Positions 27,548 to 36,585 of a DNA stretch of 64,000 bases are shown one piece after another; the first letter of the stretch is position 1, and each line of letters opens with the position of its first letter. A model generated the notes under the pieces. It searched no databases. It was not told where the DNA came from and saw only the letters and a program-made list of their open reading frames with translations. A program made the translations under genes and the position numbers. This stretch comes from Pseudomonadota bacterium. Lineage in GTDB: Bacteria; Pseudomonadota; Alphaproteobacteria; Acetobacterales; Acetobacteraceae. The stretch spans positions 1-64,000 of the forward strand of contig JAKADX010000017.1 in assembly GCA_021818505.1 (NCBI GenBank), written 5' to 3'.

Positions 27548-28963
27548 TCAGCGCAATCGCGGTTCCACCTCGGCGCGCAGGCGCCGGCGGAGCGCCGCCG
27601 TCTCCTCCGGCTTGGCCAAATGCCCGCACAGTCGGTCGATGAAGTCGGCCGGCGAAGTTGCCTGCTCTGCCGCCTGCCGCACAAGCACTCGCGCGATCGG
27701 CCCCATGAACTGCGCGAGCGCCGCCTGCGCGGCCGTCACTGCCGCCGCCGGAATCGCGGTGCTGGGGGGCGCGGTGACGGCCGTCGGCGGCGAGCCCGTT
27801 TGTGGCGTGCCCAGCGTAGGCTCCAGCCGTGTGCCGGTGGCGAGGGAGCGCAGGAAGGCGCTGCGGTCGGCGGTGGTCTGCAGGGTGCGGGCGAGCGCCT
27901 GGTACAGCGAATCGGCGTCTGGCGACTGCCGTGCCGCCTCCGCCACCACCACCCGCGCCAGCGGCCCGACATACTGCGCCAGAGCCCGTTCCACCTTGGC
28001 CAGCGTGCGCGGGTCCCATCGCCCGGTGCCGGGTGGGAGCGTCGCATCCGTCACGGTGGGAGGCCGAGGAGTCACGATCCGCGTCGGCGGCTCCTCAGCC
28101 GGCGGCGGCGGGCTGCGGCTGGCGGCGGCGAGGGCGGCGGCGAAGGCGGAGGCGGACGGGAAACGGCGGGCCGGCGTCTTCGCCAGCGCCTGTTGCAATA
28201 CCGGGACAAAGGCGCCTGCCCCCGCCGCCTCCACAGCCACCATGGAGGCGGGGTCCGGCCCAGCCAGTCGCTGGATGGTTTCCAGTGCGCTGCGCCCCGC
28301 GAAGGGCGGCCGACCGGTCAGTGCCTCGTAGAGGATGGCCCCGACCGCGAACAGGTCAGTGCGGTAGTCCACCGGCGCCTCGCCGATCTGCTCGGGCGCC
28401 ATGTAGCTTGGGGTGCCAAGCATTGCCCCGGCCTGCGTCAGCGTGTGCCCGCCGGTGAGGTCTGTCAGCCGAGCGATGCCGAAATCGGCGATCTTGGCCC
28501 GCCCCGCGTCGGTGACGATGATGTTGGCCGGCTTGATGTCGCGATGCGTGATGCCGAGCTGGTGGGCGTAGCCGAGCCCTTCCAGCACCTGCCCAAGCAG
28601 GTCGGCGATCGGAAGGGCGGCGCGCGCCGCGGGGCCTGCGTGCAGCAGGTCGGATAGCGCGCGGCCGGCGACGAACTCCATGACGATCGCCGGATCGGCG
28701 CCCACGCGGATCACGTCGAACACGGCGACGATGGCGGGATGGCTGCAACGGCCGGCGGCCTGCGCCTCCAGCCGGAAGCGGTCGAGATATTCCGCGCGGG
28801 CACCGGACTCCAGCGCCTCCGTGCGCACCACCTTGATGGCCACGGTGCGGTCGATCACCGGATCGTGCGCGCGATAAACAGTGCCCATGCCGCCGCTGCC
28901 GAGCACCGCAAGGGGACGGTAGCGGCCGATTGCGGCAGGCAGTGGCTCCGCCTTTGCTGCCAT
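27548..28963 (-). CDS. Ser/Thr protein kinase with two C-terminal GP-x-A-type repeats
   Basis: A 471-residue Hanks-type kinase. The kinase domain (about 14-275) has LGSGGMGTVYRA, VAIKVV, ITHRDIKPANIIV, ADFGIARL and TPSYMAPEQ. No transmembrane helix was seen. After a Pro/Thr-rich linker come two related units of about 60 residues, one with VERALAQYVGPLARVVVAEAA and one with AQAALAQFMGPIARVLVRQAA. Such repeats occur at the ends of other bacterial kinases and may bind partners. It overlaps the heme sensor gene by one base (TGATG), so the two are probably one functional unit. Confidence 0.88.
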   Translation of the reverse strand: MAAKAEPLPAAIGRYRPLAVLGSGGMGTVYRAHDPVIDRTVAIKVVRTEALESGARAEYLDRFRLEAQAAGRCSHPAIVAVFDVIRVGADPAIVMEFVAGRALSDLLHAGPAARAALPIADLLGQVLEGLGYAHQLGITHRDIKPANIIVTDAGRAKIADFGIARLTDLTGGHTLTQAGAMLGTPSYMAPEQIGEAPVDYRTDLFAVGAILYEALTGRPPFAGRSALETIQRLAGPDPASMVAVEAAGAGAFVPVLQQALAKTPARRFPSASAFAAALAAASRSPPPPAEEPPTRIVTPRPPTVTDATLPPGTGRWDPRTLAKVERALAQYVGPLARVVVAEAARQSPDADSLYQALARTLQTTADRSAFLRSLATGTRLEPTLGTPQTGSPPTAVTAPPSTAIPAAAVTAAQAALAQFMGPIARVLVRQAAEQATSPADFIDRLCGHLAKPEETAALRRRLRAEVEPRLR

Positions 28964-29835
28964 CAGCGTTCCAGCATGCGCATGGCACTGTCGAGGCTGC
29001 GGCGCATCCGGTTGAAAGCCACCGACAGCACCGCGATCTCGTCGCGACCTTTCTTCTCGTATTCCTCGACGTCGGTGTCGCCCAGACTAACCGCATTGGC
29101 AATGCGCGCCACATGCACGACCGGGCGGATCACCATGTAGTGCAGGAGGACGTTCAGGATCACCAGGATGACCACAAACATGGCGACCAGGATCGCCAGG
29201 AAAGTGATGAAGGTCTGCCGCGCCGCCGCCAGCGGCAGCGCCATCGGGACCGACACGACATGGGCGCCGACGATCTCGTGCAGCTTCCAGCCGAAGCCGT
29301 GGTCGCTGCCGTAGCTGGCCAGCATCGCTGTCGGCGCGCGCTGCGGTGAGCTGTGGCAGGTCAGGCAGTCGGGGCTGTCCACCGCGATCGGACGGGCCAA
29401 TGATAGCGACGGCCCGGTCGGCGTGTCGCGCTCGCCGACCAGCTCGTGCAGGTTCGGATTGTTGCGGAAGCTGTTGATGAAATCAGCCTCCCAGTCGGTC
29501 GCCCGGTCGGACGGGTTGGTCGGGTTCAGCGCCGGCTCGTGATAGGTGTAGTCGGGGAAGTGCTTCTGCACGCCCTTGAAGACGGAGACGGCGGCGAAGA
29601 ACGGCACGCTCGCGGTCATGAACTTGCCGCCCGACTCGACACCGAGCAGCGGCGCCACCTGCTGGTCGGTGTATTGGCGCACGGCGTCGGCCGCGCTCAT
29701 CATGATGCGGGCGTTCTGCACCACCTGCATGCGCGCATTGGCATCGAACAGTTGCTTCAGCCCCGTCGCGGCGAGCGCGAAGCCGATGAGGAAGGCGGCA
29801 ATCACCGCCAGATTGAACTTGGCCCGCAGCCCCAT
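28963..29835 (-). CDS. Membrane c-heme sensor with DUF3365 (Tll0287-like) and HAMP domains
   Basis: A 290-residue sensor protein. Transmembrane helices lie at about 8-26 and 206-231. The periplasmic part between them is DUF3365-like and has one c-heme site, CLTCH, at 157-161. The C-terminal part (about 232-284) looks like a HAMP linker (RPVVHVARIANAVSLGD). It has no output domain of its own; the next gene encodes a Ser/Thr kinase and starts on its stop codon, so it probably signals to that kinase. It is divergent from the cyclase gene, separated by 77 bp that contain a strong inverted repeat. Confidence 0.83.
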   Translation of the reverse strand: MGLRAKFNLAVIAAFLIGFALAATGLKQLFDANARMQVVQNARIMMSAADAVRQYTDQQVAPLLGVESGGKFMTASVPFFAAVSVFKGVQKHFPDYTYHEPALNPTNPSDRATDWEADFINSFRNNPNLHELVGERDTPTGPSLSLARPIAVDSPDCLTCHSSPQRAPTAMLASYGSDHGFGWKLHEIVGAHVVSVPMALPLAAARQTFITFLAILVAMFVVILVILNVLLHYMVIRPVVHVARIANAVSLGDTDVEEYEKKGRDEIAVLSVAFNRMRRSLDSAMRMLER

Positions 29836-29855
29836 TTTGTCCGCCGCAGTTTTGC

Positions 29856-29880
29856 TGGTCTATTTGGTACCAAGAGACCA
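29856..29880. promoter_or_regulatory. 25-bp inverted repeat between the heme sensor and the cyclase genes
   Basis: TGGTCT at 29856-29861 pairs with AGACCA at 29875-29880 around the perfect palindrome TTGGTACCAA (29864-29873); the only break is AT on one side against G on the other. It sits in the middle of a 77-bp divergent gap and is the strongest dyad seen in any gap of the window. An operator for a dimeric regulator acting on both genes is the likely role. Confidence 0.55.
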
Positions 29881-29912
29881 CGCCCGCCCTCGCGTGCCAA
29901 GGGATCAGCCAC

Positions 29913-31613
29913 GTGCCCCGGCGCCTCAACATCGGACCGACCTTCCTGCGCAAGCTGCGGCTCGCCACCGGGCTGACCCTGTTCACCTACGTCACGCTGC
30001 ACCTGACCGACCACGCGCTCGGCAATGTCTCGATTGCCTGGATGGAGGCGGGGCTGGTCTGGCAGAAGCTGCTCTGGCAGGGCGTGATCGGCACCGCGGC
30101 GCTGTATTTCGCGCTGGCGACGCATTTCTCGCTCGGTCTGTATGCCTTCTACGAGCGGCGGCATTTCGGCTGGACCGTGGCCGAGGTGGTGCAGATCGTG
30201 CTCGGCCTGTCGGTCCCGTTGCTGCTCCTCAATCATCTTTTCGTCACCCGCATCTCGTTCGCGGTGTTCGGCACCGAGAAGGGTTACGCGCAGGAACTTT
30301 ATTCCTTCTGGGTCGGTAATACCTTCCTTGGCGGCGTGCAGGTGGCGGGGCTGATCGTCGCCTGGATCCACGGCTGCATCGGCGTCGGACTGTGGCTGCG
30401 GCTGAAGCGGTGGTTCCCGCGCGCGGCACCGTTCCTGCTGTGCGTGGCGGTGCTGCTGCCGGTGCTGGCGCTGCTGGGCTTCTTCCAGGGCGGGCGGCGG
30501 GTGCTCGACCTCGTCCACGACCCGGCATGGCGCGCAGCCAACCTCGCCGCCTGGCAGGTCGGCGTCCCGGCTGCCAACGCGCAGCTCACGCACTGGCGCA
30601 ACCTCAGCCTGCTCGCCTATTTCGCCGCCCTCGGCCTGATCGTTCTGGCCCGCCTGGTGCGTGCCCTGCGTGAGCGACGCGGGCGGACCGTGGTGGTGAC
30701 ATATCCGGGCGGGCAGCGCGCGCGGGTGCCGCGTGGCTTCTCGGTGCTGGAGGCGAGCCGGGCCGCGCGCGTGCCCCATGCCAGCCTGTGCGGCGGGCGG
30801 GCGCGCTGCTCAACCTGCCGCATCCGCATCGTTGCCGGCACGCTCGGGCAGCCGCCGCCGCTGCCGGGGGAGCAGGCGGTGCTGGAGCGGGTGCGGGCGG
30901 GACTGGGGGTGCGGTTGGCCTGCCAGTTGCGCCCGACCGGCGACATCTCGGTCGCCCCGCTGCTGCCGCCGGGCGGCGCCGCGGCGCGGCTGCGCGGGCC
31001 GGCGCCGCGCATCGGCGAGGAACGCTTCATCGTCGCGCTCGTCGCCGACATGCGCAACTCGGTGCGGCTGGCCGAGACGCGGCTGCCGTTCGATGCCGTG
31101 TTCATCATCGACCGCTTCATCGCAGCCCTCGGCGAGGCGGTGACGGCGGCGGGCGGCCAGGCGTCGAACTTCACCGGTGACGGCTTGATCGCGACCTTCG
31201 GATTGAGCGTGCCGCCGCCGGAAGCCTGCCGGCAGGCGCTGGCGGCGCTGGCGCTGATCGGGCGCAATGTCGCGCGCCTCAACCGCGCGCTGCTCGCCGA
31301 GATGACCGAGCCGATCGCCTTCGGCGTCGGGCTGCACGCCAGTCATGCCGTGGTGGGCGAGATCGGCTACGCCGCGTCCCGCGGCTTCACCACGCTGGGC
31401 GACGCCACCAATGTCGCGGCGCGGCTGGAGGCGCTGTGCAAGGACTTCGCCTGCGAGGCGGTGGTGTCGGAGGAGGTCTGCCGCCGCGCGCTGCTGCCGC
31501 GCGACGATCTGGCATTGCACGAGGCGAGCCTGCGTGGACGCAGCGCGCCGGTCGCGGTGCGCATCGTGCCGCGCATCGCGGTGCTGGAGGGAAGGGTCGC
31601 GACCGCGACGTGA
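29913..31613 (+). CDS. Membrane adenylate/guanylate cyclase with cytochrome b-like and [2Fe-2S] domains
   Basis: A 566-residue class III cyclase. The first 250 residues hold about six membrane helices with several His in or near them (30, 34, 71, 108, 153), resembling succinate dehydrogenase-type heme b anchors. A plant-type ferredoxin domain follows, with Cys 293, 299, 302 and 337 (CGGRARCSTCRI). The cyclase domain (about 371-556) has the metal Asp in ALVADMRNS, FTGDGLIATFG and TTLGDATNVAARLEAL. The likely job is to make cAMP in response to redox state. The start is a GTG at 29913. A cNMP-binding protein is encoded in the hydrogenase operon upstream. Confidence 0.87.
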   Translation: MPRRLNIGPTFLRKLRLATGLTLFTYVTLHLTDHALGNVSIAWMEAGLVWQKLLWQGVIGTAALYFALATHFSLGLYAFYERRHFGWTVAEVVQIVLGLSVPLLLLNHLFVTRISFAVFGTEKGYAQELYSFWVGNTFLGGVQVAGLIVAWIHGCIGVGLWLRLKRWFPRAAPFLLCVAVLLPVLALLGFFQGGRRVLDLVHDPAWRAANLAAWQVGVPAANAQLTHWRNLSLLAYFAALGLIVLARLVRALRERRGRTVVVTYPGGQRARVPRGFSVLEASRAARVPHASLCGGRARCSTCRIRIVAGTLGQPPPLPGEQAVLERVRAGLGVRLACQLRPTGDISVAPLLPPGGAAARLRGPAPRIGEERFIVALVADMRNSVRLAETRLPFDAVFIIDRFIAALGEAVTAAGGQASNFTGDGLIATFGLSVPPPEACRQALAALALIGRNVARLNRALLAEMTEPIAFGVGLHASHAVVGEIGYAASRGFTTLGDATNVAARLEALCKDFACEAVVSEEVCRRALLPRDDLALHEASLRGRSAPVAVRIVPRIAVLEGRVATAT

Positions 31614-31628
31614 ATGATCGTGCCGAAC

Positions 31629-33158
31629 TCAGGGCCCGTCGCGCAACCGCTGCTCCAGCAGGTGGCGCTGGATCTTTCCGCTGGTGCTGCGCGGCAACTC
31701 GGCGTCTTCGACGAAGATGACGGCCTTCGGCAGCTTGTAGCCGGCGATCCGGCCGCGGCAGGCGGCGAGCACCGCCGCTTCGTCGAGCGTGGGATCGGCG
31801 CGCACCACGAATGCCACCGGCACCTCGCCCCAGCGCGCGTCCGCCCGCCGCACCACTGCCGCGTCGGCCACGCCCGGCAATGCCAGGATCGCGCGCTCGA
31901 TCTCCGCCGGATAGATGTTCTCGCCGCCCGACTTGATGAGGTATTTGCGGCGATCGACGAAATCGAGCGTGCCATCGGGGTGGCGCACGAAGACATCGCC
32001 CATGTGGAACCAGCCGCTGCGGAAAGCCTCCGCATTGGCGGCGTCCGCCGCGAAATAGCCAGAGAACAGCGTCGGCCCGCGCAGCGTCATCTCGCCCGGC
32101 GTGCCGTCCGGCACCTCGCGATCATCGGGATCGACCAGACGCAGTTCGCAGAACGAGCTTTGCTGTTTCGCGAGATTCGTCGGCGCGACACCCGGCGGGA
32201 TCAGCGCGCGGCTCGCCGGCGGCATCCCGGTTTCGGTCGAGCCGAAGGTGTTGCCGTAGGGCGCATCGAGCCGTGCGGTGAGTTCGGCGATCTGCGCCGG
32301 CGGCACCAGATCGGCCATCACACCCACGACGCGGATGCCGGCGGCCCGCGCCTTCGTCCGCGTCAGTTCGGCGAGCAGCCGATCGACCACGCCCGGCACC
32401 ACCGTCAAATGCCCGATGCGCGTCCGCGCGATCGCCGCGACCAGCGCCGGCGCATCGAACCCGTCCATGACGATCACCGAGCCGCCCAGCGTCAGCGTCG
32501 CCAGCGTCTGGTCCGCTGATCCCATGTGGAACAGCGGCGTCCAGGCTACGAACGCCTCGCGCCCAAGCTGCCAGTCCGCCGCTCCGACCATCGCGCGGGC
32601 CAGCATGGCGCGGTGGCTGATCAGCGCGCCTTTCGGCAGGCCGGTGGTGCCGCTGGTGTAGAGGATCAGCAGCCCGGCCTCGGGATCGACCTGTTGCGGA
32701 TCAAGCGCGGACGAAGCCGCGAGAAGCGATTCGTAGTGTTCGCCGAGCACGACCGTCGGCGCGCCGCCAAAGTCGATCCGGGCCAGCCATGGCGCATGGC
32801 GCTCCGAGGCGATGACCAGCTTCGGCGCCACCAGCCGCAGGCAATGCGTCAGTTCGGGATCGGCGAGGCGCCAGTTCTGGCAGGCGACGATGGCGCCGAT
32901 GCGCGCAGCGGCAAGGAAAAGTTCGACATATTCGCAGCTATTCTCCGCCAGGATTGCCACCCGATCGCCGGCTTCGATGCCGCGCCCGGCCAACACCGCC
33001 GCAAGCCGGCCGGCGCGATCGTCGAGCGCGCGATAGCTCAACACGCGACCATCCTGTTCCAGCGCCGGCGCTTCGCCGCGAAGCTGCACCTGCATGCGGA
33101 ACGCTCCGGCGACGGTCAGGCCGGCGGCAGCGCGGATCAGGCGATCGGCCTCGCTCAT
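31629..33158 (-). CDS. Acyl-CoA ligase (AMP-forming)
   Basis: A 509-residue AMP-binding enzyme. Motifs include [53 protein letters not shown] and the catalytic Lys region [11 protein letters not shown]. It should activate a carboxylic acid imported by the adjacent Liv-type transporter as its CoA thioester. GGGAGG precedes the ATG at 33158, which overlaps the livF stop (ATGA). The acid is unknown. The gene converges on the cyclase gene with 15 bp between them. Confidence 0.88.
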   Translation of the reverse strand: MSEADRLIRAAAGLTVAGAFRMQVQLRGEAPALEQDGRVLSYRALDDRAGRLAAVLAGRGIEAGDRVAILAENSCEYVELFLAAARIGAIVACQNWRLADPELTHCLRLVAPKLVIASERHAPWLARIDFGGAPTVVLGEHYESLLAASSALDPQQVDPEAGLLILYTSGTTGLPKGALISHRAMLARAMVGAADWQLGREAFVAWTPLFHMGSADQTLATLTLGGSVIVMDGFDAPALVAAIARTRIGHLTVVPGVVDRLLAELTRTKARAAGIRVVGVMADLVPPAQIAELTARLDAPYGNTFGSTETGMPPASRALIPPGVAPTNLAKQQSSFCELRLVDPDDREVPDGTPGEMTLRGPTLFSGYFAADAANAEAFRSGWFHMGDVFVRHPDGTLDFVDRRKYLIKSGGENIYPAEIERAILALPGVADAAVVRRADARWGEVPVAFVVRADPTLDEAAVLAACRGRIAGYKLPKAVIFVEDAELPRSTSGKIQRHLLEQRLRDGP

Positions 33159-33880
33159 GTTTGCCTCCCGGTGCCGAGATAGGTCGCGATCACCCGCGCG
33201 TCGTGGGCCAGCTCCGCGCTCGGACCTTCCAGCACGATCTCGCCCAGCTCCAGCACATAGCCGTAGTCGGCAATGTCCAGCGCGGCGCGGGCGTTCTGCT
33301 CGACCAGCAGGATCGAGAGCCCGCGTGTGCGCAGATCGGCAAGCACGCGAAAAATGTCGCGCACGATGCGCGGCGCGAGGCCCAGACTCGGCTCATCCAG
33401 CAGCAGCAGGCGCGGGCGGGCCATCAATGCGCGGCCCAGCGCGAGCATCTGCCGCTCGCCGCCCGACAGCGTGGCGGCGTGTTGGTGGCGGCGCTCCGCC
33501 AGGCGCGGGAACAATGCGAACACGTCGGCGCGGGCTGCGTCGCGGTCGGTGCGAGCGGCGCGTCGGCGCGGATAGGCGCCGAGCAGCAGGTTGTCGGCGA
33601 CACTCATGTCGGCGAACAGCGCCCGCGTTTCCGGCACCAGCACCACGCCCGCCGCGACCATTGCCGCAGTCGATCCGGCGGCGGCGGCGTCGAGGCGGAC
33701 CTCGCCCTGCCGGGGCAGCAGGCCCATGATTGCGCTCATCAGCGTCGTCTTGCCCGCGCCGTTCGGCCCGACGATGGCCACGATCTGCCCGGCCGCGACA
33801 TCGAGGCTGACCCCCTGCAGCACCGCAACCGAACCGTAGCCGGCGCGCAGCCCGGCGACCGTGAGCAGTTTGCCGGTCAT
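33155..33880 (-). CDS. livF: Branched-chain-type ABC transporter ATP-binding protein (LivF-like)
   Basis: A 241-residue ATPase with a Walker A ([10 protein letters not shown]), signature [15 protein letters not shown], Walker B ([13 protein letters not shown]) and the switch His in [14 protein letters not shown]-type context (here Gln-Asn). It is one ATPase of a HAAT-family importer. Its ATG overlaps the stop of the fused permease-ATPase gene. Together with a CoA ligase this suggests uptake of an aromatic or aliphatic acid rather than an amino acid. Confidence 0.9.
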   Translation of the reverse strand: MTGKLLTVAGLRAGYGSVAVLQGVSLDVAAGQIVAIVGPNGAGKTTLMSAIMGLLPRQGEVRLDAAAAGSTAAMVAAGVVLVPETRALFADMSVADNLLLGAYPRRRAARTDRDAARADVFALFPRLAERRHQHAATLSGGERQMLALGRALMARPRLLLLDEPSLGLAPRIVRDIFRVLADLRTRGLSILLVEQNARAALDIADYGYVLELGEIVLEGPSAELAHDARVIATYLGTGRQT

Positions 33881-35562
33881 GCCACGCCGCCGAGATAGGC
33901 TTCCAGCACCGCCGGGTCCGCCTGCACCACGGCGGGCGCGCCCTCGGCGATCTTCTGGCCGAAATCCATGACCACCACGCGGTCGGCGAGGTCCATCACG
34001 AAGCCCATGTCGTGCTCGACCAGCAACACCGCCATCCCCTCCCCGCGCAACTGGCGCAGCAGGGCGGCAAGCTGCTGCTTCTCCTGCAACCGCAGCCCCG
34101 CCGCCGGTTCGTCGAGCAGCAGCAGGCGCGGGGCGAGGCAGAGCGCACGCGCGATCTCGACGATGCGCTGGCGGCCGAGCGGCAGCGCGCCGGCCTTCAT
34201 GTCGAGCATGTCGTCCAGACCAACCCGCGCGGCGGCGGCCTCGGCAGCGGCGAGCAGCCGCGCCTCCTCGGCGCGATCCAGCCGCAGCAGCGCGCGCAGC
34301 ATCCCGGCGCGACCGGCGAGATGTGCGCCGAGCGCGATGTTGTCGCGCACGCTCTCGTCCGCCAGCAGCTTGACGTGCTGGAAGGTGCGCGCGAGGCCGA
34401 GCGCCGCGATGCGCCGCGCCGGCAGCCGCACCACCGCGCGGCCGAACAGCCGCACCGTGCCCGCGGTCGGCGCAAGCTGGCCGCTGACGATATCGAACAG
34501 CGTCGATTTGCCCGCGCCGTTGGGGCCGATCAGCGCCACGATCTCACCGGTGCGAATGGAAAAGCTCACGTCCTGGTTGGCAGCGAGGCCGCCGAAATGC
34601 TTGCGCAGGCCCTCGATCTCCAGCGCGACGCCGTCGGCAATCGGACATTCGCGCGCGGGCTGCGCGGGCGCCGCGCGTCGCGGCTTCGGCCGCGCCGCAC
34701 GCCGGGCGAGCCGCGGCCACAGGCCCCGTGGCGCGCGCTGGAGGAACAGGATGACGGCAAGGCTGAAGGCCATGGCTTCGTAGTTGCCGGTCGCACCGGT
34801 CAGGCGCGGCACCCAGTCGGTCAGTTCCTCGCGCAGCACCGTCACCAGAACCGCCCCCAGCACCGCGCCGCCCAGATGCGCCGCGCCGCCCAGGATGACC
34901 ATGAACAGATACTCGATGCTGGCGGTCAGGCTGAACGGCGTGGGGCTGATGAAACGCTGGAAATGCGCGAACAGGAATCCGGAGACTGCCGCGAGCAGCG
35001 CCGCCAGCACGAACACCGCGCGCGCCAGCCGCACCGTGTCGATCCCCATGCTCTCCGCCATCGCCCGCGCGCCGGCCAGTGTGCGCATGGCGCGGCCGGT
35101 GCGGCTGGTCAGCAGGTTGCGCGAGGCCAGCAGCGCCAGCCCCACCACCAGCCAGATCAGCGCCACATTCGCGGCCGGAGCGGCGAGCGAGAGCGGGCCG
35201 AGCCGCAGCGGCGGAATGCCGCCGATGCCGTTGAAGCCGTGCAGCAGCGGCAGCGTGCCGAACAGCGCGTAGAAACTGATGCCCCAGGCGACGGAACACA
35301 GCGCCAGGAAATGCCCTGACAGCCGCGCCGTGATCAGCCCGAGCAACCAGGCCGCGGCCCCCGTCAGCGCCAGCCCCGCGAGCAGCCCCGACGGTCCATC
35401 CGGCAGCAACGCCGCGGCATAGGCGGCGATGCCGACGAAACTCGCCTGTCCGAACGAGGTCTGACCGCTGACGCCGGTGAGCAGGGTGAGGCCGATCGCG
35501 ACGATCGCCGCCAGCCCGGCATAGCCCGCGAGCGTGATGTCATAGGCCGGCAGCAGGGTCAC
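33877..35562 (-). CDS. Fused LivM permease and LivG ATP-binding protein
   Basis: A 561-residue fusion. Residues 1 to about 295 are a LivM-type permease with about 8-10 helices; from about 310 a LivG-type ATPase follows, with GPNGAGKST, the degenerate signature [15 protein letters not shown], and [11 protein letters not shown], then [13 protein letters not shown]. No stop or frame change separates the halves. It starts with a GTG at 35562 that overlaps the livH stop (GTGA). Such fusions are known in some Liv-type systems. Confidence 0.9.
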   Translation of the reverse strand: MTLLPAYDITLAGYAGLAAIVAIGLTLLTGVSGQTSFGQASFVGIAAYAAALLPDGPSGLLAGLALTGAAAWLLGLITARLSGHFLALCSVAWGISFYALFGTLPLLHGFNGIGGIPPLRLGPLSLAAPAANVALIWLVVGLALLASRNLLTSRTGRAMRTLAGARAMAESMGIDTVRLARAVFVLAALLAAVSGFLFAHFQRFISPTPFSLTASIEYLFMVILGGAAHLGGAVLGAVLVTVLREELTDWVPRLTGATGNYEAMAFSLAVILFLQRAPRGLWPRLARRAARPKPRRAAPAQPARECPIADGVALEIEGLRKHFGGLAANQDVSFSIRTGEIVALIGPNGAGKSTLFDIVSGQLAPTAGTVRLFGRAVVRLPARRIAALGLARTFQHVKLLADESVRDNIALGAHLAGRAGMLRALLRLDRAEEARLLAAAEAAAARVGLDDMLDMKAGALPLGRQRIVEIARALCLAPRLLLLDEPAAGLRLQEKQQLAALLRQLRGEGMAVLLVEHDMGFVMDLADRVVVMDFGQKIAEGAPAVVQADPAVLEAYLGGVA

Positions 35563-36569
35563 GGCTCGCCTGCGGCACGCTGGCGTAGCGACAGCCAGGC
35601 CAGCACCGGGATCAGCAGCGCGAACACGATCACGTCGCGCCAGGCGCTCGCCCAGAAGCTGCCGAGCGATTCCAGCACGCCGACCAGCACCGCCCCGGCC
35701 GCCGCCGCCGGATAGGACGCCAGTCCGCCGATGATCGCGGCGACGAAGCCCTTCAGCCCGATCTCAAAGCCGGTGTCATAGGCGATCGGCGTCACGGCGC
35801 CGATCAGCACGCCCGACAGCGCGGCCACGAACGCGGCCAGCGCGAAGGCGCGCGCCCCGCTCTCGGCCGCGTCGATGCCGACCAGCCGCGCGCCAAGCCG
35901 GTCTGAGGCGGTGGCGCGCAGGGCCTTGCCGGTGAGCGTCGCGCCGAAGAACCAGCGCAGCCCGCCGACCAGCGCGGCACAGATCGCCACCACCGCGAGC
36001 GACTGTCCGGATATGGCGAGGGGACCTGCCATGAGTGTTGCCGAGGTGAGCGGCGCCACTGAGGCTCCGTCCGGCCCGAACAGCACCATGCCGACGCCGG
36101 CAAGCACGAAATGCAGCGCCATCGCCAGGATCAGCAGCGCCAGCAGCGAGGCGTCGGCGGCCGGGCGGAACACGAACCGCCACGCCAGCGGCCCGAACGG
36201 TGTCACGATGGCAATGCCGAGCAGCATGGCAAACCACGGGTCCGTCCGCGGCCCGAACCAGCACGCCGCCGTGAGCGCCGCGGGATAAATCAGCCACGCT
36301 GCCAATGTGCGCCGCGTCGTCCGCCCGCCCGCGATCTCGCCGAGCAGGGCCGCGAGTGCCAGCGCATCCAGCAGCCACAGCGTCCCCGGCACGCCGCCGG
36401 CCTGCAACTGCGCCACTGTCAGCGTCGCCAGTGCCAGCAGGTCGCCCTGCGGGACGAAAATGACGCGCGTGACCGAGAAGACGATCAGCAACCCCATCGC
36501 CAGCAGCAGATAGATGGCGCCGCTGGTCAGCCCGTCCTGCAACAGGGCAAGGAAGACGAAGGGCGTCAT
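35559..36569 (-). CDS. livH: Branched-chain-type ABC transporter permease (LivH-like)
   Basis: A 336-residue permease with about eight hydrophobic helices, beginning MTPFVFLALLQDGLTSGAIY and with the typical ASDRLGARLVGIDA and IGGLASYPAAAAGAVLVG segments. The ATG at 36569 is chosen because it lies 16 bp after the binding-protein stop; the longer frame would overlap it. Confidence 0.88.
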   Translation of the reverse strand: MTPFVFLALLQDGLTSGAIYLLLAMGLLIVFSVTRVIFVPQGDLLALATLTVAQLQAGGVPGTLWLLDALALAALLGEIAGGRTTRRTLAAWLIYPAALTAACWFGPRTDPWFAMLLGIAIVTPFGPLAWRFVFRPAADASLLALLILAMALHFVLAGVGMVLFGPDGASVAPLTSATLMAGPLAISGQSLAVVAICAALVGGLRWFFGATLTGKALRATASDRLGARLVGIDAAESGARAFALAAFVAALSGVLIGAVTPIAYDTGFEIGLKGFVAAIIGGLASYPAAAAGAVLVGVLESLGSFWASAWRDVIVFALLIPVLAWLSLRQRAAGEP

Positions 36570-36585
36570 GCGCCCCGCTTCGCCG

